From: a bacterium
GTDB taxonomy: Bacteria > Oederibacteriota > JAAXVQ01 > JAUVAV01
Reading direction: 5' to 3'
DNA: 64,000 bases
Assembly (NCBI GenBank): GCA_021108215.1
Contig: JAIORK010000001.1
Span: 1 to 64,000 of the forward strand
Both the position numbers and the translations under genes were made by a program. Positions 26,179-34,307 of this stretch are shown here, piece after piece (the first letter of the stretch is position 1; each line of letters starts with the position of its first letter). The notes below the pieces were generated by a model. It worked only from the letters and a program-made list of their open reading frames with translations, did not search any database and was not told the DNA's origin.

Positions 26179-27288
26179 ATGAAAAATAAATTATTCCCGT
26201 TAGGGTTACTATTATTACTTGTGCTGCCTTCGGGCATACTGGCAACAGAAGTATCTTCGCAGGCTGATAAAGTGAAGACAAAGTCGGACTGGACATTTAT
26301 GCCGATATTCTTCAGCAAGCCGGAAACGGGTTTTGGCACCGGCGCTATGGTAATTCATTGTCAGCAACCGTTTCCTGAAATCGAAAATCACAAACCGGAT
26401 GTCACTCAATTAATGGCGAATTATACGGTTAATGCGCAAGGTAAAATAAAATTTATGCTCAATAAAAGTATGGGACAAAACAGCATAGTGTTAACTGAGA
26501 TCAGTTATAGCCATTTTCCAGGTAATTTTTATGGCATAGGACCAAATACTTTAAGCCAAAATGAGGAAAATTATATTCAAAATGAAATATTACTTGCCGG
26601 ATCATTTTTACAGCAAATCTCTAAAAATATATTTTTTGGTCCGGGCCTGAGGATTATAGACTATGAGGCGCAGGATAAAAAAACCAATGGAATTTTAGCT
26701 GCGGAAAATGTGCTAGGGAGCGAGGGTATAAGGGTTTTAGGTTTGGAATTGCAGGGGATCTGGGATATGCGGGATAGTATTTTTTACCCGTATAAGGGCT
26801 GGCTATTGGAGATTAAAACCACTTTATATTCTAAAATCATTGGCAGCGAATCGGATTTTTATAGATTTGATTTTAATTATAGCCGGTTTCACGAAATATT
26901 TAAACAGAATATTATAGCCTGGCAAATAATGTTTACTACCACCGGGGGTGATGTTCCGTTCCAGCTAATGCCGCACCTGGGCGGGCCTCACATGATGCGC
27001 GGCTTTTATCAGGGCAGATTTATTGACAGACATTATTTGGCTCTGCAAACAGAGTATCGTTTCCCCATATACTGGCGGTTTAAAGGAAATGTTTTTGCGG
27101 GTTTAGGACAAGTCGCTTCTGAAATGCGAGGAATTTCCACTGATAAATTTAAAATAGCTTATGGCGCTGGTTTGCGGTTTGTTTTAAATGAAGAAAGAAA
27201 TATTAATTTGCGCGCTGATTTTGCTTTGAATAGTTATCCGGATGAGAAAAATTTTATGTTTTATATAATAATCAAGGAGGCCTTTTAA
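26179..27288 (+). CDS. Omp85/BamA-like outer-membrane barrel without POTRA domains
   Basis: 369 residues with a signal peptide (LLLLLVLPSGILA). The sequence alternates strand-like segments and ends in IIIKEAF with a terminal Phe, the outer-membrane barrel signature. PHLGGPHMMRGFYQGRFIDR is the conserved RGF loop of the bacterial surface antigen (D15/Omp85) barrel, and a YGAGLRF strand follows. There is no room for the periplasmic POTRA domains of BamA or TamA, so this is a short barrel-only member. It lies 22 bases after the TolC-like gene and its TAA overlaps the next ATG (TAATG). What it does beside an RND pump is not known; outer-membrane passage of the pumped substrate is one option. Confidence 0.75.
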   Translation: MKNKLFPLGLLLLLVLPSGILATEVSSQADKVKTKSDWTFMPIFFSKPETGFGTGAMVIHCQQPFPEIENHKPDVTQLMANYTVNAQGKIKFMLNKSMGQNSIVLTEISYSHFPGNFYGIGPNTLSQNEENYIQNEILLAGSFLQQISKNIFFGPGLRIIDYEAQDKKTNGILAAENVLGSEGIRVLGLELQGIWDMRDSIFYPYKGWLLEIKTTLYSKIIGSESDFYRFDFNYSRFHEIFKQNIIAWQIMFTTTGGDVPFQLMPHLGGPHMMRGFYQGRFIDRHYLALQTEYRFPIYWRFKGNVFAGLGQVASEMRGISTDKFKIAYGAGLRFVLNEERNINLRADFALNSYPDEKNFMFYIIIKEAF

Positions 27289-27962
27289 TGAAAACAACCC
27301 TTGTTTTATTAAGTTTTAGCTGTATTCTTGGAATAAATTCACTGGGAGCGGCCGCGGGAATGGAAAAAAGCGAGATGAGAATTTATCAGGAAAAAACCGA
27401 AGGGAAAATAGTCGACAAAACATATTATACAGAGCAAAACAACGAAGGTTATTTATGGAAAATATTAAATCCTAAGGGGCAGATGACTATTCAGGTTACG
27501 CATGATTATCAAACTGTTAATGTTCTTTACCAATTAGCCGGTCAAACCAACCGGAGTTCAATGCAACGCCGGGAAAATAAAATTGTTTTTTTAGAAAAAG
27601 CCGGTGATAAAGTAATTCGGAAAAAGGAAATATCCATAGAAAATCCTGTTTGGTACAGCAGTTTTATGCAGCTGCGGGCATTTGTTTTGTCGGAAGCTAC
27701 CAGGCAGGAATTTTTTAAAGAGAGTATTAAGAAATGGAAAATGATGAAGTTGGTCGCTATAAAGGAAAAAAAAGAAAAAATAATGCTGGCTGAAAATGAA
27801 TATGCAACCCTAAAAGTAAAAGTTACTTTTAGGGATTACCGCGCGCTTTTCTGGTCCTGCTATTTATGGTTTCGGGAAAGCGACGGGATATTAATCAAAT
27901 CCAGTGAGATTCGCGGCAAACCGGGAACGCCGGAGACCACGGTGGAATTAATAAAGGAATAA
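27288..27962 (+). CDS. Predicted periplasmic protein of unknown function
   Basis: 224 residues with a signal peptide (TTLVLLSFSCILGINSLGAAA). The body is rich in Lys, Glu and strand-forming residues (IYQEKTEGKIVDKTYYTEQ; MTIQVTHDYQTVNVLYQLAG; WYSSFMQLRAFVLSE; YLWFRESDGILIKSSEIRG). The pattern resembles half-barrel proteins of the LolA/DUF3108 type that bind lipids or probe the envelope, but I do not recognise a named family. It is the last gene of the pump operon, joined to the Omp85-like gene by a 1-base overlap, and is followed by a 22-bp stem hairpin. Confidence 0.6.
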   Translation: MKTTLVLLSFSCILGINSLGAAAGMEKSEMRIYQEKTEGKIVDKTYYTEQNNEGYLWKILNPKGQMTIQVTHDYQTVNVLYQLAGQTNRSSMQRRENKIVFLEKAGDKVIRKKEISIENPVWYSSFMQLRAFVLSEATRQEFFKESIKKWKMMKLVAIKEKKEKIMLAENEYATLKVKVTFRDYRALFWSCYLWFRESDGILIKSSEIRGKPGTPETTVELIKE

Positions 27963-28035
27963 AACCTAAACTGTTACATAAACCGCAAGTAGAGTTGGAA
28001 TGTTTGGCGGAATGTAAAGTACATCGGAAAACAAT

Positions 28036-28083
28036 GTTTAACAAAAACACTACAGGCTCACGCCTGTGGTATTTTTGTTAAAC
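28036..28083. repeat. Long-stem hairpin after the pump operon
   Basis: GTTTAACAAAAACACTACAG-GC pairs over 22 bases (20 matches) with GCCTGTGGTATTTTTGTTAA-AC across a TCAC loop. It could end the pump transcript, though it lacks a separate T run. Confidence 0.7.
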
Positions 28084-28125
28084 GGGCAATCTGATTCCCG
28101 CCACTGGAGTTTCCCGGAAAATAGT

Positions 28126-28165
28126 GAAAAAAAACAGGATCCCGGTTTGGGAACCAGGACCCTGT
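28126..28165 (-). terminator. Rho-independent terminator of the OmpA lipoprotein gene
   Basis: On the minus strand ACAGGGTCCTGGTT, loop CCCA, AACCGGGATCCTGT, then eight T. The two non-Watson-Crick positions are G-U type pairs. It lies about 70 bases after the stop of the leftward gene. Confidence 0.8.
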
Positions 28166-28232
28166 CAATCGCTTCGGCCAAATGGTGTGTCGTAAGGAAC
28201 TCCCGCTGGTCGTTTTGCGAGGTTAATAATAA

Positions 28233-28922
28233 TTATTTTGTTTTTTGTTGTGCAGCAGCCTTCTTTTTGGCAGCGGCTTTTAATTTATCATTGGCAAAAA
28301 TGGCGATTTCCACCCGCCGGTTTTGCTGCTTGCCGTAGTCGGAGGCGTTGTCTGCGACCGGCTGGCCTTCGCCATATCCCATGGGGGTGCAACGCTGGGG
28401 GATGACGCCGGAACTTTTTAATTTATTGGAAACAGCATTGGCCCGTTTTTCGGAGAGCGTCTGGTTGTATTCTTCACTGCCGTCACTGTCGGTATGTCCT
28501 TCGATGAGTATATTGGTGTCCGGATATTTGTTCAGGGTCACTGCCAGCTTGGCCAGATTTTGGTTGGCGGCAGACTGTAGGTTTGATGCATTCACAGCAA
28601 AGAGCAGACCGGAGTCGAATGTGATTTTAATACCTTCACCCACACGTTCGATTTTAGCGCCCTCAATATCTTTTTGTAATTCAGCGGCTTGCTTGTCCAT
28701 TTGATTGCCAATGAGCGCGCCGGCGGTACCGCCAACTGCTGCACCGATAATGGCACCCAGTGCGGTTGCTTTATCATCGCCAAGTTGATTGCCAATGATG
28801 GCACCAATGGCCCCGCCGCCGACTGCACCGATTGCTCCACCGCCAAGGGTGGCGCAGCCTGAAGCTGCGGCAATCGCGATTACCAAAATTAAAAACCCGA
28901 TCGTTTTTCTGTTTTTGTACAT
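28233..28922 (-). CDS. OmpA-family lipoprotein with glycine-zipper segment (YiaD-like)
   Basis: 229 residues. A lipoprotein signal ends AIAAASGC (lipobox ASGC). A Gly-rich zipper follows (LGGGAIGAVGGGAIGAIIG; LGAIIGAAVGGTAGALIGNQ). The OmpA peptidoglycan-binding domain has LIEGHTDSDGSEEYNQTLSE, GYGEGQPVA and QQNRRVEIAIF. The tail is Lys/Ala-rich. It would sit in the outer membrane by its lipid and hold the cell wall. It has its own promoter (28975-29003) and terminator (28126-28165), so it is a single-gene unit. AGGTG precedes the ATG. Confidence 0.92.
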   Translation of the reverse strand: MYKNRKTIGFLILVIAIAAASGCATLGGGAIGAVGGGAIGAIIGNQLGDDKATALGAIIGAAVGGTAGALIGNQMDKQAAELQKDIEGAKIERVGEGIKITFDSGLLFAVNASNLQSAANQNLAKLAVTLNKYPDTNILIEGHTDSDGSEEYNQTLSEKRANAVSNKLKSSGVIPQRCTPMGYGEGQPVADNASDYGKQQNRRVEIAIFANDKLKAAAKKKAAAQQKTK

Positions 28923-28974
28923 GTGTTCACCTCGCTGTTTTTATTTTTGTGGAATGAGTTGTCGTTGAGCACAG

Positions 28975-29003
28975 ATCATACCGAACCACAAGTCATTCAG
29001 CAA
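28975..29003 (-). promoter_or_regulatory. Promoter of the OmpA lipoprotein gene
   Basis: On the minus strand TTGCTG (29003-28998), 17 bases and TATGAT (28980-28975). It is about 50 bases before the start codon. Confidence 0.65.
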
Positions 29004-29097
29004 GGGGGAAATTTGATTTTTTTTTAGAAAAGAAAATTCCAGGTTGCGATGCCGGCTCTGTTATTCAATAGCGCGGCGGGATGCTCCAACGGCTCGA

Positions 29098-30399
29098 TCA
29101 TGCCCGCTGATTAACCTGCGCAACGGTATCTTTGAGCAGTTTGATCTCTGCTTTGGTATACGCACTATACATCACACTGAAAACGCTGTTGTTGGTCAGG
29201 AGGGGATCAAGTTCTTCCGGAATGATTTTTTTCCGGATGAGTTCATCCCACAAGGGGGTGCCGGGAATGGGAGAAAATTCGCAGAGGTGGATGCGGACAT
29301 TGAGTTTTTCTAAAAAAGCGATGCTCTCCATGACTTCTTTGGCCGGTTGACCGGGCAAGCCATACATGATATAGACGCCGATCTCTTTTTTCGTAAAACC
29401 GGCTTTTTTGAGATTCTGTACTGCTTTTTTAAATTCTGCGTTCATAACCTTGCCGCCGGTTTTACTCTGGCGCGAGGCATTGATGGTCTCCAGGCTGAGA
29501 CGCACGGTCTTGAATCCTGAGTCAAACATCAATTGCGCGGTTTTGGCATCGATGAACCGGGCATGCAATCCATTGGGGGTATGGAAACGTACTGCGAGCT
29601 TGGTATCAATCACTGCCTGCAAGATGGGCTGGATATGTTTTTCGGGTTTGTGCAGCAATGCATCGTCATAAAAAGCAAAATCAAGGACACCCATGGCTGC
29701 CTGATCAAAAATCGCCTGGGTGATTTCCTTGGGTTTTTTCTGAGAAAAATGCGGATGCAAAATGGGACAAGCGCAATAGGCACAGGTGTAAGGACAACCC
29801 TCGGAGGTGAGCAGGGGCGCGTATTTAGGTTTTTTATAAAAACCCAGGTTGTAAAAGGGCAGGGTGTCGCGGGTTTGATGGATGGCAATACCCTGATCAT
29901 GCAGTACCTGGATGAGCGTCTCATCAACCGGGCCCAGATAAACCGCATCGGCTTGGGAATGGACCATGGCATGGGCGGGAAAAAGCTGGGGGTAGATGCC
30001 GCCCAAAATGATGGGTGTTTTGGGAAAGTGTTTCCGGCATGCGCCAATAACCTCAAATACACCCGGATACCAGTACGCCATCATGCTGGTGATAAAAATG
30101 GCATCAAGGTTCTTTTGCGTTTTTAACTTGTTCGTGAAAGCCGGCGGGGTGATGCCGTACCGTGCATAGGTGCGCGGGAAATTTTTGAGTACAGCCGGTT
30201 TGGTAAGCACGGTGCGCGGGAATTGTCCCATATGAAACGGGGGTTTGACCGGTGTGTCCAAACAGTCAATCAAAGATAAGTCGACATTGTAGGCGGATAA
30301 AAATTCAGCGGTCTGGAGCAGACCCAAAGGACGAATCCACATATTCAGCGCTGCGAAATCATGAATCCAAGGATTGATCAATAAAATGTGTTTGTTCAT
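29098..30399 (-). CDS. B12-binding-domain radical SAM protein
   Basis: 433 residues. The first ~180 residues look like a cobalamin-binding Rossmann domain: HILLINPWIHDFAA, IRPLGLLQTAEFL, ITSMMAYWYPGVFEVIGACR and PIILGGIYPQLFP. The radical SAM cluster cysteines are C202, C206 and C209 in SEGCPYTCAYCACP, followed by FAFYDDALLHKPEKH and IYIMYGLPGQPAKEV. This architecture covers methyltransferases and ring-forming enzymes of unknown substrate, often in lipid or cofactor pathways. It lies 4 bases after the ABC-2 exporter permease (same strand), so it may belong to that operon as the last gene. Confidence 0.88.
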   Translation of the reverse strand: MNKHILLINPWIHDFAALNMWIRPLGLLQTAEFLSAYNVDLSLIDCLDTPVKPPFHMGQFPRTVLTKPAVLKNFPRTYARYGITPPAFTNKLKTQKNLDAIFITSMMAYWYPGVFEVIGACRKHFPKTPIILGGIYPQLFPAHAMVHSQADAVYLGPVDETLIQVLHDQGIAIHQTRDTLPFYNLGFYKKPKYAPLLTSEGCPYTCAYCACPILHPHFSQKKPKEITQAIFDQAAMGVLDFAFYDDALLHKPEKHIQPILQAVIDTKLAVRFHTPNGLHARFIDAKTAQLMFDSGFKTVRLSLETINASRQSKTGGKVMNAEFKKAVQNLKKAGFTKKEIGVYIMYGLPGQPAKEVMESIAFLEKLNVRIHLCEFSPIPGTPLWDELIRKKIIPEELDPLLTNNSVFSVMYSAYTKAEIKLLKDTVAQVNQRA

Positions 30400-30403
30400 A
30401 AAA

Positions 30404-31498
30404 TTAATACCACCTGAAGATTTTTTGACTGACCAGCAGGCAGAGTGTACCTGTGGCAGTCAGGGCAAGCGAAGGCAAAATAATTTCCGGGATGCCGGCA
30501 CCTTCGATAAACACCCGGCGCGTGGCATCTGCCAGCATGGTGAGCGGCAGCATTTCGATCACCGGAATGGCCCATTCCGGGAAAGTTTTATAACTGAAAA
30601 ATATTCCTGACAAAATCATCATGGGCAAGGTCACAGCATTGATCAACCCATTGCCCACTTGCGCATTTTTAGCACGCGAGGCAGTGAGTACGGCAATTCC
30701 GGCAAATGCAAAATTGCCGCAAAGAAAAAGCAGGAAAAGCGCCAAGAGACTCCCCTCAATCCGTATTTTGAAGGCCAGCATGGCAAATAAGAGCAAGACA
30801 CTGATTTCAATGGCGCTTAGGAGCAGGCGCGAAATAAGATAGGAAAGTAGATACGTGTAGCGATTCATGGGTGTGGCCACCATACGGCGCAGCATTTTTT
30901 TTATCCGGCGGTCAATCAGGCTCCAGCCGATGGCCCACATGCAGGATTGCAGAATGCCAAATGCGATCAGGCCGGGAATGAGGAAGTCAATATAGCGTGA
31001 TCCGATGGCTTTTAAGTGTTTGGTGCGGTGTGATAGGGGTTTTACTCCGGAGTTGTCCGCTTTTTCCAGCAGATGGTACATCAGCCGGGCATCGGATTTT
31101 TGCGGATCAAATGAATAGACGCGTGACTGGGTCTCGCGGTCATATCGGATGAAGAGTAGAATGTCACCGCGTTTGATGCCGGTCAGGGCATCATCAAAGG
31201 AGGTATAGTGTTTAAAGACGATGGGCGGCAAGGTGTCGGTTTGTTCGGGGGCCGTTTTTTTATTCTTGTCCGTTTTTTTGATTATGTCCATCCAGGTTTG
31301 GAAAGGCGCGGGTGTTTCGCTGTTGGCAGAGATAATGACGCCGATGTGTTGAGGCGTTATGTCTTTGCGCACAAACGCCAACCCCAGGATGAGGGCCAGG
31401 ATAATCGGGAAGCCCATGGTCCAAAAAAGAATTTCCGGTTCACGGAAAAATTCCCGAAAATGCATGGCCAGCAGATTGGCAAGCGGGCTATTCTTCAT
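30404..31498 (-). CDS. ABC-2 type exporter permease
   Basis: 364 residues. The first membrane helix (LFWTMGFPIILALILGLAF) is followed by a large extracytoplasmic domain of about 150 residues and then five helices, with IDRRIKKMLRRMVATPMNRY between them, the ABC-2/DrrB-like layout. It pairs with the ATPase upstream, overlapping by 11 bases. Together they would export a lipid, drug or polysaccharide precursor. The permease ends 4 bases before the radical SAM gene. Confidence 0.88.
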   Translation of the reverse strand: MKNSPLANLLAMHFREFFREPEILFWTMGFPIILALILGLAFVRKDITPQHIGVIISANSETPAPFQTWMDIIKKTDKNKKTAPEQTDTLPPIVFKHYTSFDDALTGIKRGDILLFIRYDRETQSRVYSFDPQKSDARLMYHLLEKADNSGVKPLSHRTKHLKAIGSRYIDFLIPGLIAFGILQSCMWAIGWSLIDRRIKKMLRRMVATPMNRYTYLLSYLISRLLLSAIEISVLLLFAMLAFKIRIEGSLLALFLLFLCGNFAFAGIAVLTASRAKNAQVGNGLINAVTLPMMILSGIFFSYKTFPEWAIPVIEMLPLTMLADATRRVFIEGAGIPEIILPSLALTATGTLCLLVSQKIFRWY

Positions 31499-32432
31499 CC
31501 AGCCGCTTCCCGGTTAACTGGATGAAAAGATCATCCAGCGTTTTTTTGCGCGAGGTAAGGCTTAAAAGATCAAGGGATTTTTTTTTGACTGTCGCAAAAA
31601 AAACCGGTAAAAAATCGGCGGCATTGTTCACTTCAAGTGTTCCTTGCAAGGCGGCATCATTCCAGTTGGATTTGAGTACGCCTTTAAGTTTGGATAAGGC
31701 CGCGGGGTTTTGATTGGGAGCCAGAGAAAATTCAATCACCTCGCTGTTGCCGTGATGGGCCAGCAATTCTTTGAGTGTGCCCTGGGTCAGGATGCGTCCT
31801 TTGTGGATAATGAAAATGCGGTCACACAGCGACTCGGCTTCTTCCATGTAGTGCGTAGTCAGCACCAGGGTGGTGCAGCGTTTTTTTAGTTCGCGTAGAA
31901 TACCCCACATTTCGCGCCGCGCATGCGGGTCCAATCCGATGGTCGGTTCATCTAAAATGAGGACCTCCGGCTGGTTGATGATGGCAATGCCCAATGCCAA
32001 TTTTTGTTTCTGCCCGCCGGAGCAGGTCTCGACAATGCTGTTTTGTTTTTCCTGCAAGCCCAGCAGGTTGAGAATGCCACGGGAGATGTTCTTGTCTTTG
32101 CCGTAAAAACTGGCAAAAAGATTCAACGTTTCCAGCACAGTAAGCTTGTCAATCAGCCGGGTTTCCTGTAAAGCAATACCCAGGCGTTCACGCAAAAAAC
32201 GCTCGTGTTTGGCCCACGCTTTGTTCAAGACCATGATTTTACCGGTATCGGGTTTTTGCAATCCTTCGATCATCTCCACCAAGGTGGTCTTGCCTGCACC
32301 ATTGGGGCCGAGTACGGCGACATATTCCCCGCGCTGGATATCAAGTGAGATGTCATTGACGGCATGGACGCTCTTGAATTTCTTATGAACATTACGTAGG
32401 GAGATGGTGGTGTCAGTTGTACAAGTGGTCAT
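31488..32432 (-). CDS. ABC exporter ATP-binding protein
   Basis: 314 residues. Walker A is GPNGAGKTTLVEM, the Q loop LGIALQETRLID, the signature CSGGQKQKLALGIAI, Walker B VLILDEPTIGLDPHARREMW and the switch His VLTTHYMEEAESL. The C-terminal ~90 residues are the extra domain found in DrrA/CcmA-like proteins. It energises the ABC-2 permease encoded downstream with an 11-base overlap. Confidence 0.93.
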   Translation of the reverse strand: MTTCTTDTTISLRNVHKKFKSVHAVNDISLDIQRGEYVAVLGPNGAGKTTLVEMIEGLQKPDTGKIMVLNKAWAKHERFLRERLGIALQETRLIDKLTVLETLNLFASFYGKDKNISRGILNLLGLQEKQNSIVETCSGGQKQKLALGIAIINQPEVLILDEPTIGLDPHARREMWGILRELKKRCTTLVLTTHYMEEAESLCDRIFIIHKGRILTQGTLKELLAHHGNSEVIEFSLAPNQNPAALSKLKGVLKSNWNDAALQGTLEVNNAADFLPVFFATVKKKSLDLLSLTSRKKTLDDLFIQLTGKRLDEE

Positions 32433-32525
32433 GGTTGCTTACATCTTTCTTTAAACAGTAGGATCAACAGATTATATTGAATAATGATGAAAAAGCAAAG
32501 GTATAAAAGCAGAAAACAAAAGCAT

Positions 32526-32708
32526 GCACCACAGAGAGCACCCTGCTTTTTGATATTAAATCATCAGAATCGTAGGACCGGCGGAGAATACGGAGGGGAA
32601 AAAGTCAAATCATTATTTTAAAAAACAATTATTTTTTCCAGTTAGTTTAATCTTTGTAATTTTTTTTAGTTTTTCACCGTGAGCTTCGTGTTCTTTGTGG
32701 TGAATTGA
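32526..32708. repeat. Palindromic element, CACGGAG class, degenerate (copy D)
   Basis: The right arm, CACCGTGAGCTTCGTG then TTCTTTGTGGTGAA, is clear at 32675-32704. The left side keeps only pieces (CACCACAGAGAGCAC at 32527; GGCGGAGAATACGGAG at 32580), separated by unrelated bases. Confidence 0.55.
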
Positions 32709-32762
32709 TGCTATTTTTAAAAAATAACCTTCAATATTCCACATTTCTTCTATATAATAAGT

Positions 32763-32794
32763 AAAAATCCTCCTGCAGTTTTGGAGGTTTTTTT
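32763..32794 (+). terminator. Terminator-like hairpin at the very start of the LCP gene leader
   Basis: AAAAATCCTCC pairs with GGAGGTTTTTTT, and the T run reaches 32794. A TATAAT at 32753-32758 would start transcription at about 32765, so the hairpin would be the first thing transcribed. It may be an attenuator, or it may end transcripts arriving from upstream. Confidence 0.5.
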
Positions 32795-32815
32795 GCATTC
32801 ACAAAGGAGATTTTG

Positions 32816-34204
32816 GTGACACCAGGTATGCGGAAAAGAAAGCCCGTACGTAAAAATCGCTATCAAAAACAGAACCTCGCCGCGCGCGGCAGAAATCATG
32901 ATGCAGATGATGATTTTATGGCTGTGGCCGACATCCCGGCGTGGCGTTCTTTGATACGGTTTGCTATTTTAGGTCTTATGGTGGCCGGTGCGATTTATCT
33001 TACTGCGATTTCCATTAATGTTTTGATCTTGGGAACAGATGATGTGGACTATGCCAAGCACACTGATACCATTATGCTGGTCCACTGGCGTCCTTTGCCG
33101 AGACGGCTGGCCCTGCTCTCTGTTCCGCGTGATACATTGATCAAGATGCCCAAGCGCGGGCCCATGAAGATCAATGCGGTCTATGCCTATGGCAATGCGC
33201 TTGGCACCCGTGAGTATGCCTTGGCCATGACCCGGGCCGCTATCGAGACGCTTTTGGGCCTGAAGATTCATTATGTTGTTCATGTGCGTTACTCGAATTT
33301 TATTCATCTGGTGGATGCGATCGGCGGTATCCCGCTCTATGTTGAAAAAAAGATGCGTTATACGGATCAGGCTGGTGGCGTGAATATCAATCTGGAGCCG
33401 GGTTACCAGTTGCTTGATGGCCGCCAGTGTTTGAATTATGTGCGCTTCCGGCATGACCGGGAAGGGGATATTGGCAGAATTCGGCGGCAGCAAAAATTTG
33501 TTAAAGCTTTTGTTTCACAACTGGTGCGTTTTACCAAAGTGCCGCGCACCATCAACGCCTTTGTTGCGTTTTTCAAGCAAGTCGAGACCAATATGAGCAT
33601 GCCGGCAGCGCTCTTTTTGGCCGTGGAGATCAAGGGGATTGCGCAGGGGTCCTGGCGTCAGGCGATTTTGCCGGGTGAGGGCGTGTATATTAAAGGGAAG
33701 TCGTTTTGGAAGCCCGATTTGCCGCGATTGCGCAAGGTTGTGGCTGACTTGGGCAAACCGCCGCGCAAAATTACCCAAGCAGTCAAATCGAATAAAAAAA
33801 ATAAAAAGCAGCCTGTAGATGAGACGGTTGTTATTGTACTTGAACCAACACCCAAACCGACATTGAAACCCACGCCTGAAAAAGTGTTGGGCCCATTGCC
33901 CAGAGGCAAACAACCGCTGATACGGGTGCTTAATGGTTGTGGCGTGCCGGGTGTGGCCGGCCGTATTACCCAGCGTCTCATGGAATCCAATATACAGGTT
34001 AAAGAGGAAAATACAACCAATGCCCCATCGTTTGATTTTCCTTATACGATTATAAAAAGCAAGCCGAATCACTTGCCCTGGGCTGAGAGAATTGCTACAA
34101 TCCTGGGTCTGGATGAGGGCCGTGTTCAGGTCATTCCCAAGAATGTCAATTATCCGACCGTGACGATTGTGATCGGTGGGGATTATCAGGAATTGATCAA
34201 ATAG
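32816..34204 (+). CDS. LytR-CpsA-Psr (LCP) family protein with LytR C-terminal domain
   Basis: 462 residues from the GTG at 32816, preferred because AAGGAG (32804-32809) sits 6 bases before it; a TTG at 32813 and an ATG at 32828 are alternatives. The basic N-terminus leads to one membrane helix near residue 45-65. The LCP domain shows NVLILGTDDVDY, DTIMLVHWRP, LLSVPRDTLIKMP, KINAVYAYG and YVRFRHDREGDIGRIRRQQ, with the Arg residues that bind polyprenyl diphosphate. A Pro/Lys linker (PTPKPTLKPTPEK) joins a LytR_C domain (IRVLNGCGVPGVAGRITQRL). The family attaches glycopolymers to the cell wall or surface proteins at the outer face of the inner membrane. It stands alone. Confidence 0.92.
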   Translation: MTPGMRKRKPVRKNRYQKQNLAARGRNHDADDDFMAVADIPAWRSLIRFAILGLMVAGAIYLTAISINVLILGTDDVDYAKHTDTIMLVHWRPLPRRLALLSVPRDTLIKMPKRGPMKINAVYAYGNALGTREYALAMTRAAIETLLGLKIHYVVHVRYSNFIHLVDAIGGIPLYVEKKMRYTDQAGGVNINLEPGYQLLDGRQCLNYVRFRHDREGDIGRIRRQQKFVKAFVSQLVRFTKVPRTINAFVAFFKQVETNMSMPAALFLAVEIKGIAQGSWRQAILPGEGVYIKGKSFWKPDLPRLRKVVADLGKPPRKITQAVKSNKKNKKQPVDETVVIVLEPTPKPTLKPTPEKVLGPLPRGKQPLIRVLNGCGVPGVAGRITQRLMESNIQVKEENTTNAPSFDFPYTIIKSKPNHLPWAERIATILGLDEGRVQVIPKNVNYPTVTIVIGGDYQELIK

Positions 34205-34239
34205 TATCTATAGCCACTATTGAAAAAATAATTTTATAG

Positions 34240-34259
34240 GGGCACGATTAATCGTGCCC
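34240..34259. repeat. Short TAGGG-type palindrome
   Basis: GGGCACGAT-TA-ATCGTGCCC preceded by TATAGG. Compared with the copy at 5866, the two stem changes (G to A, and C to T) are compensatory. Confidence 0.75.
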
Positions 34260-34307
34260 TGATTGATGAATGAATATGAACCGGAAAGATGAAGGAGTTG
34301 TAAACCT

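Larger units (their letters stand above)
32433..32815. other. Gene-free stretch: decayed palindrome and LCP leader
   Basis: 383 bases between divergent genes. It contains a degenerate CACGGAG-class element (32526-32708), a TATAAT at 32753-32758 and the hairpin at 32763-32794. Nothing else is recognised. Confidence 0.6.

Noticed and set aside
29533-30126. Rightward frame of 197 codons
   Set aside because: It is antisense to the radical SAM gene, which has complete motifs on the other strand.
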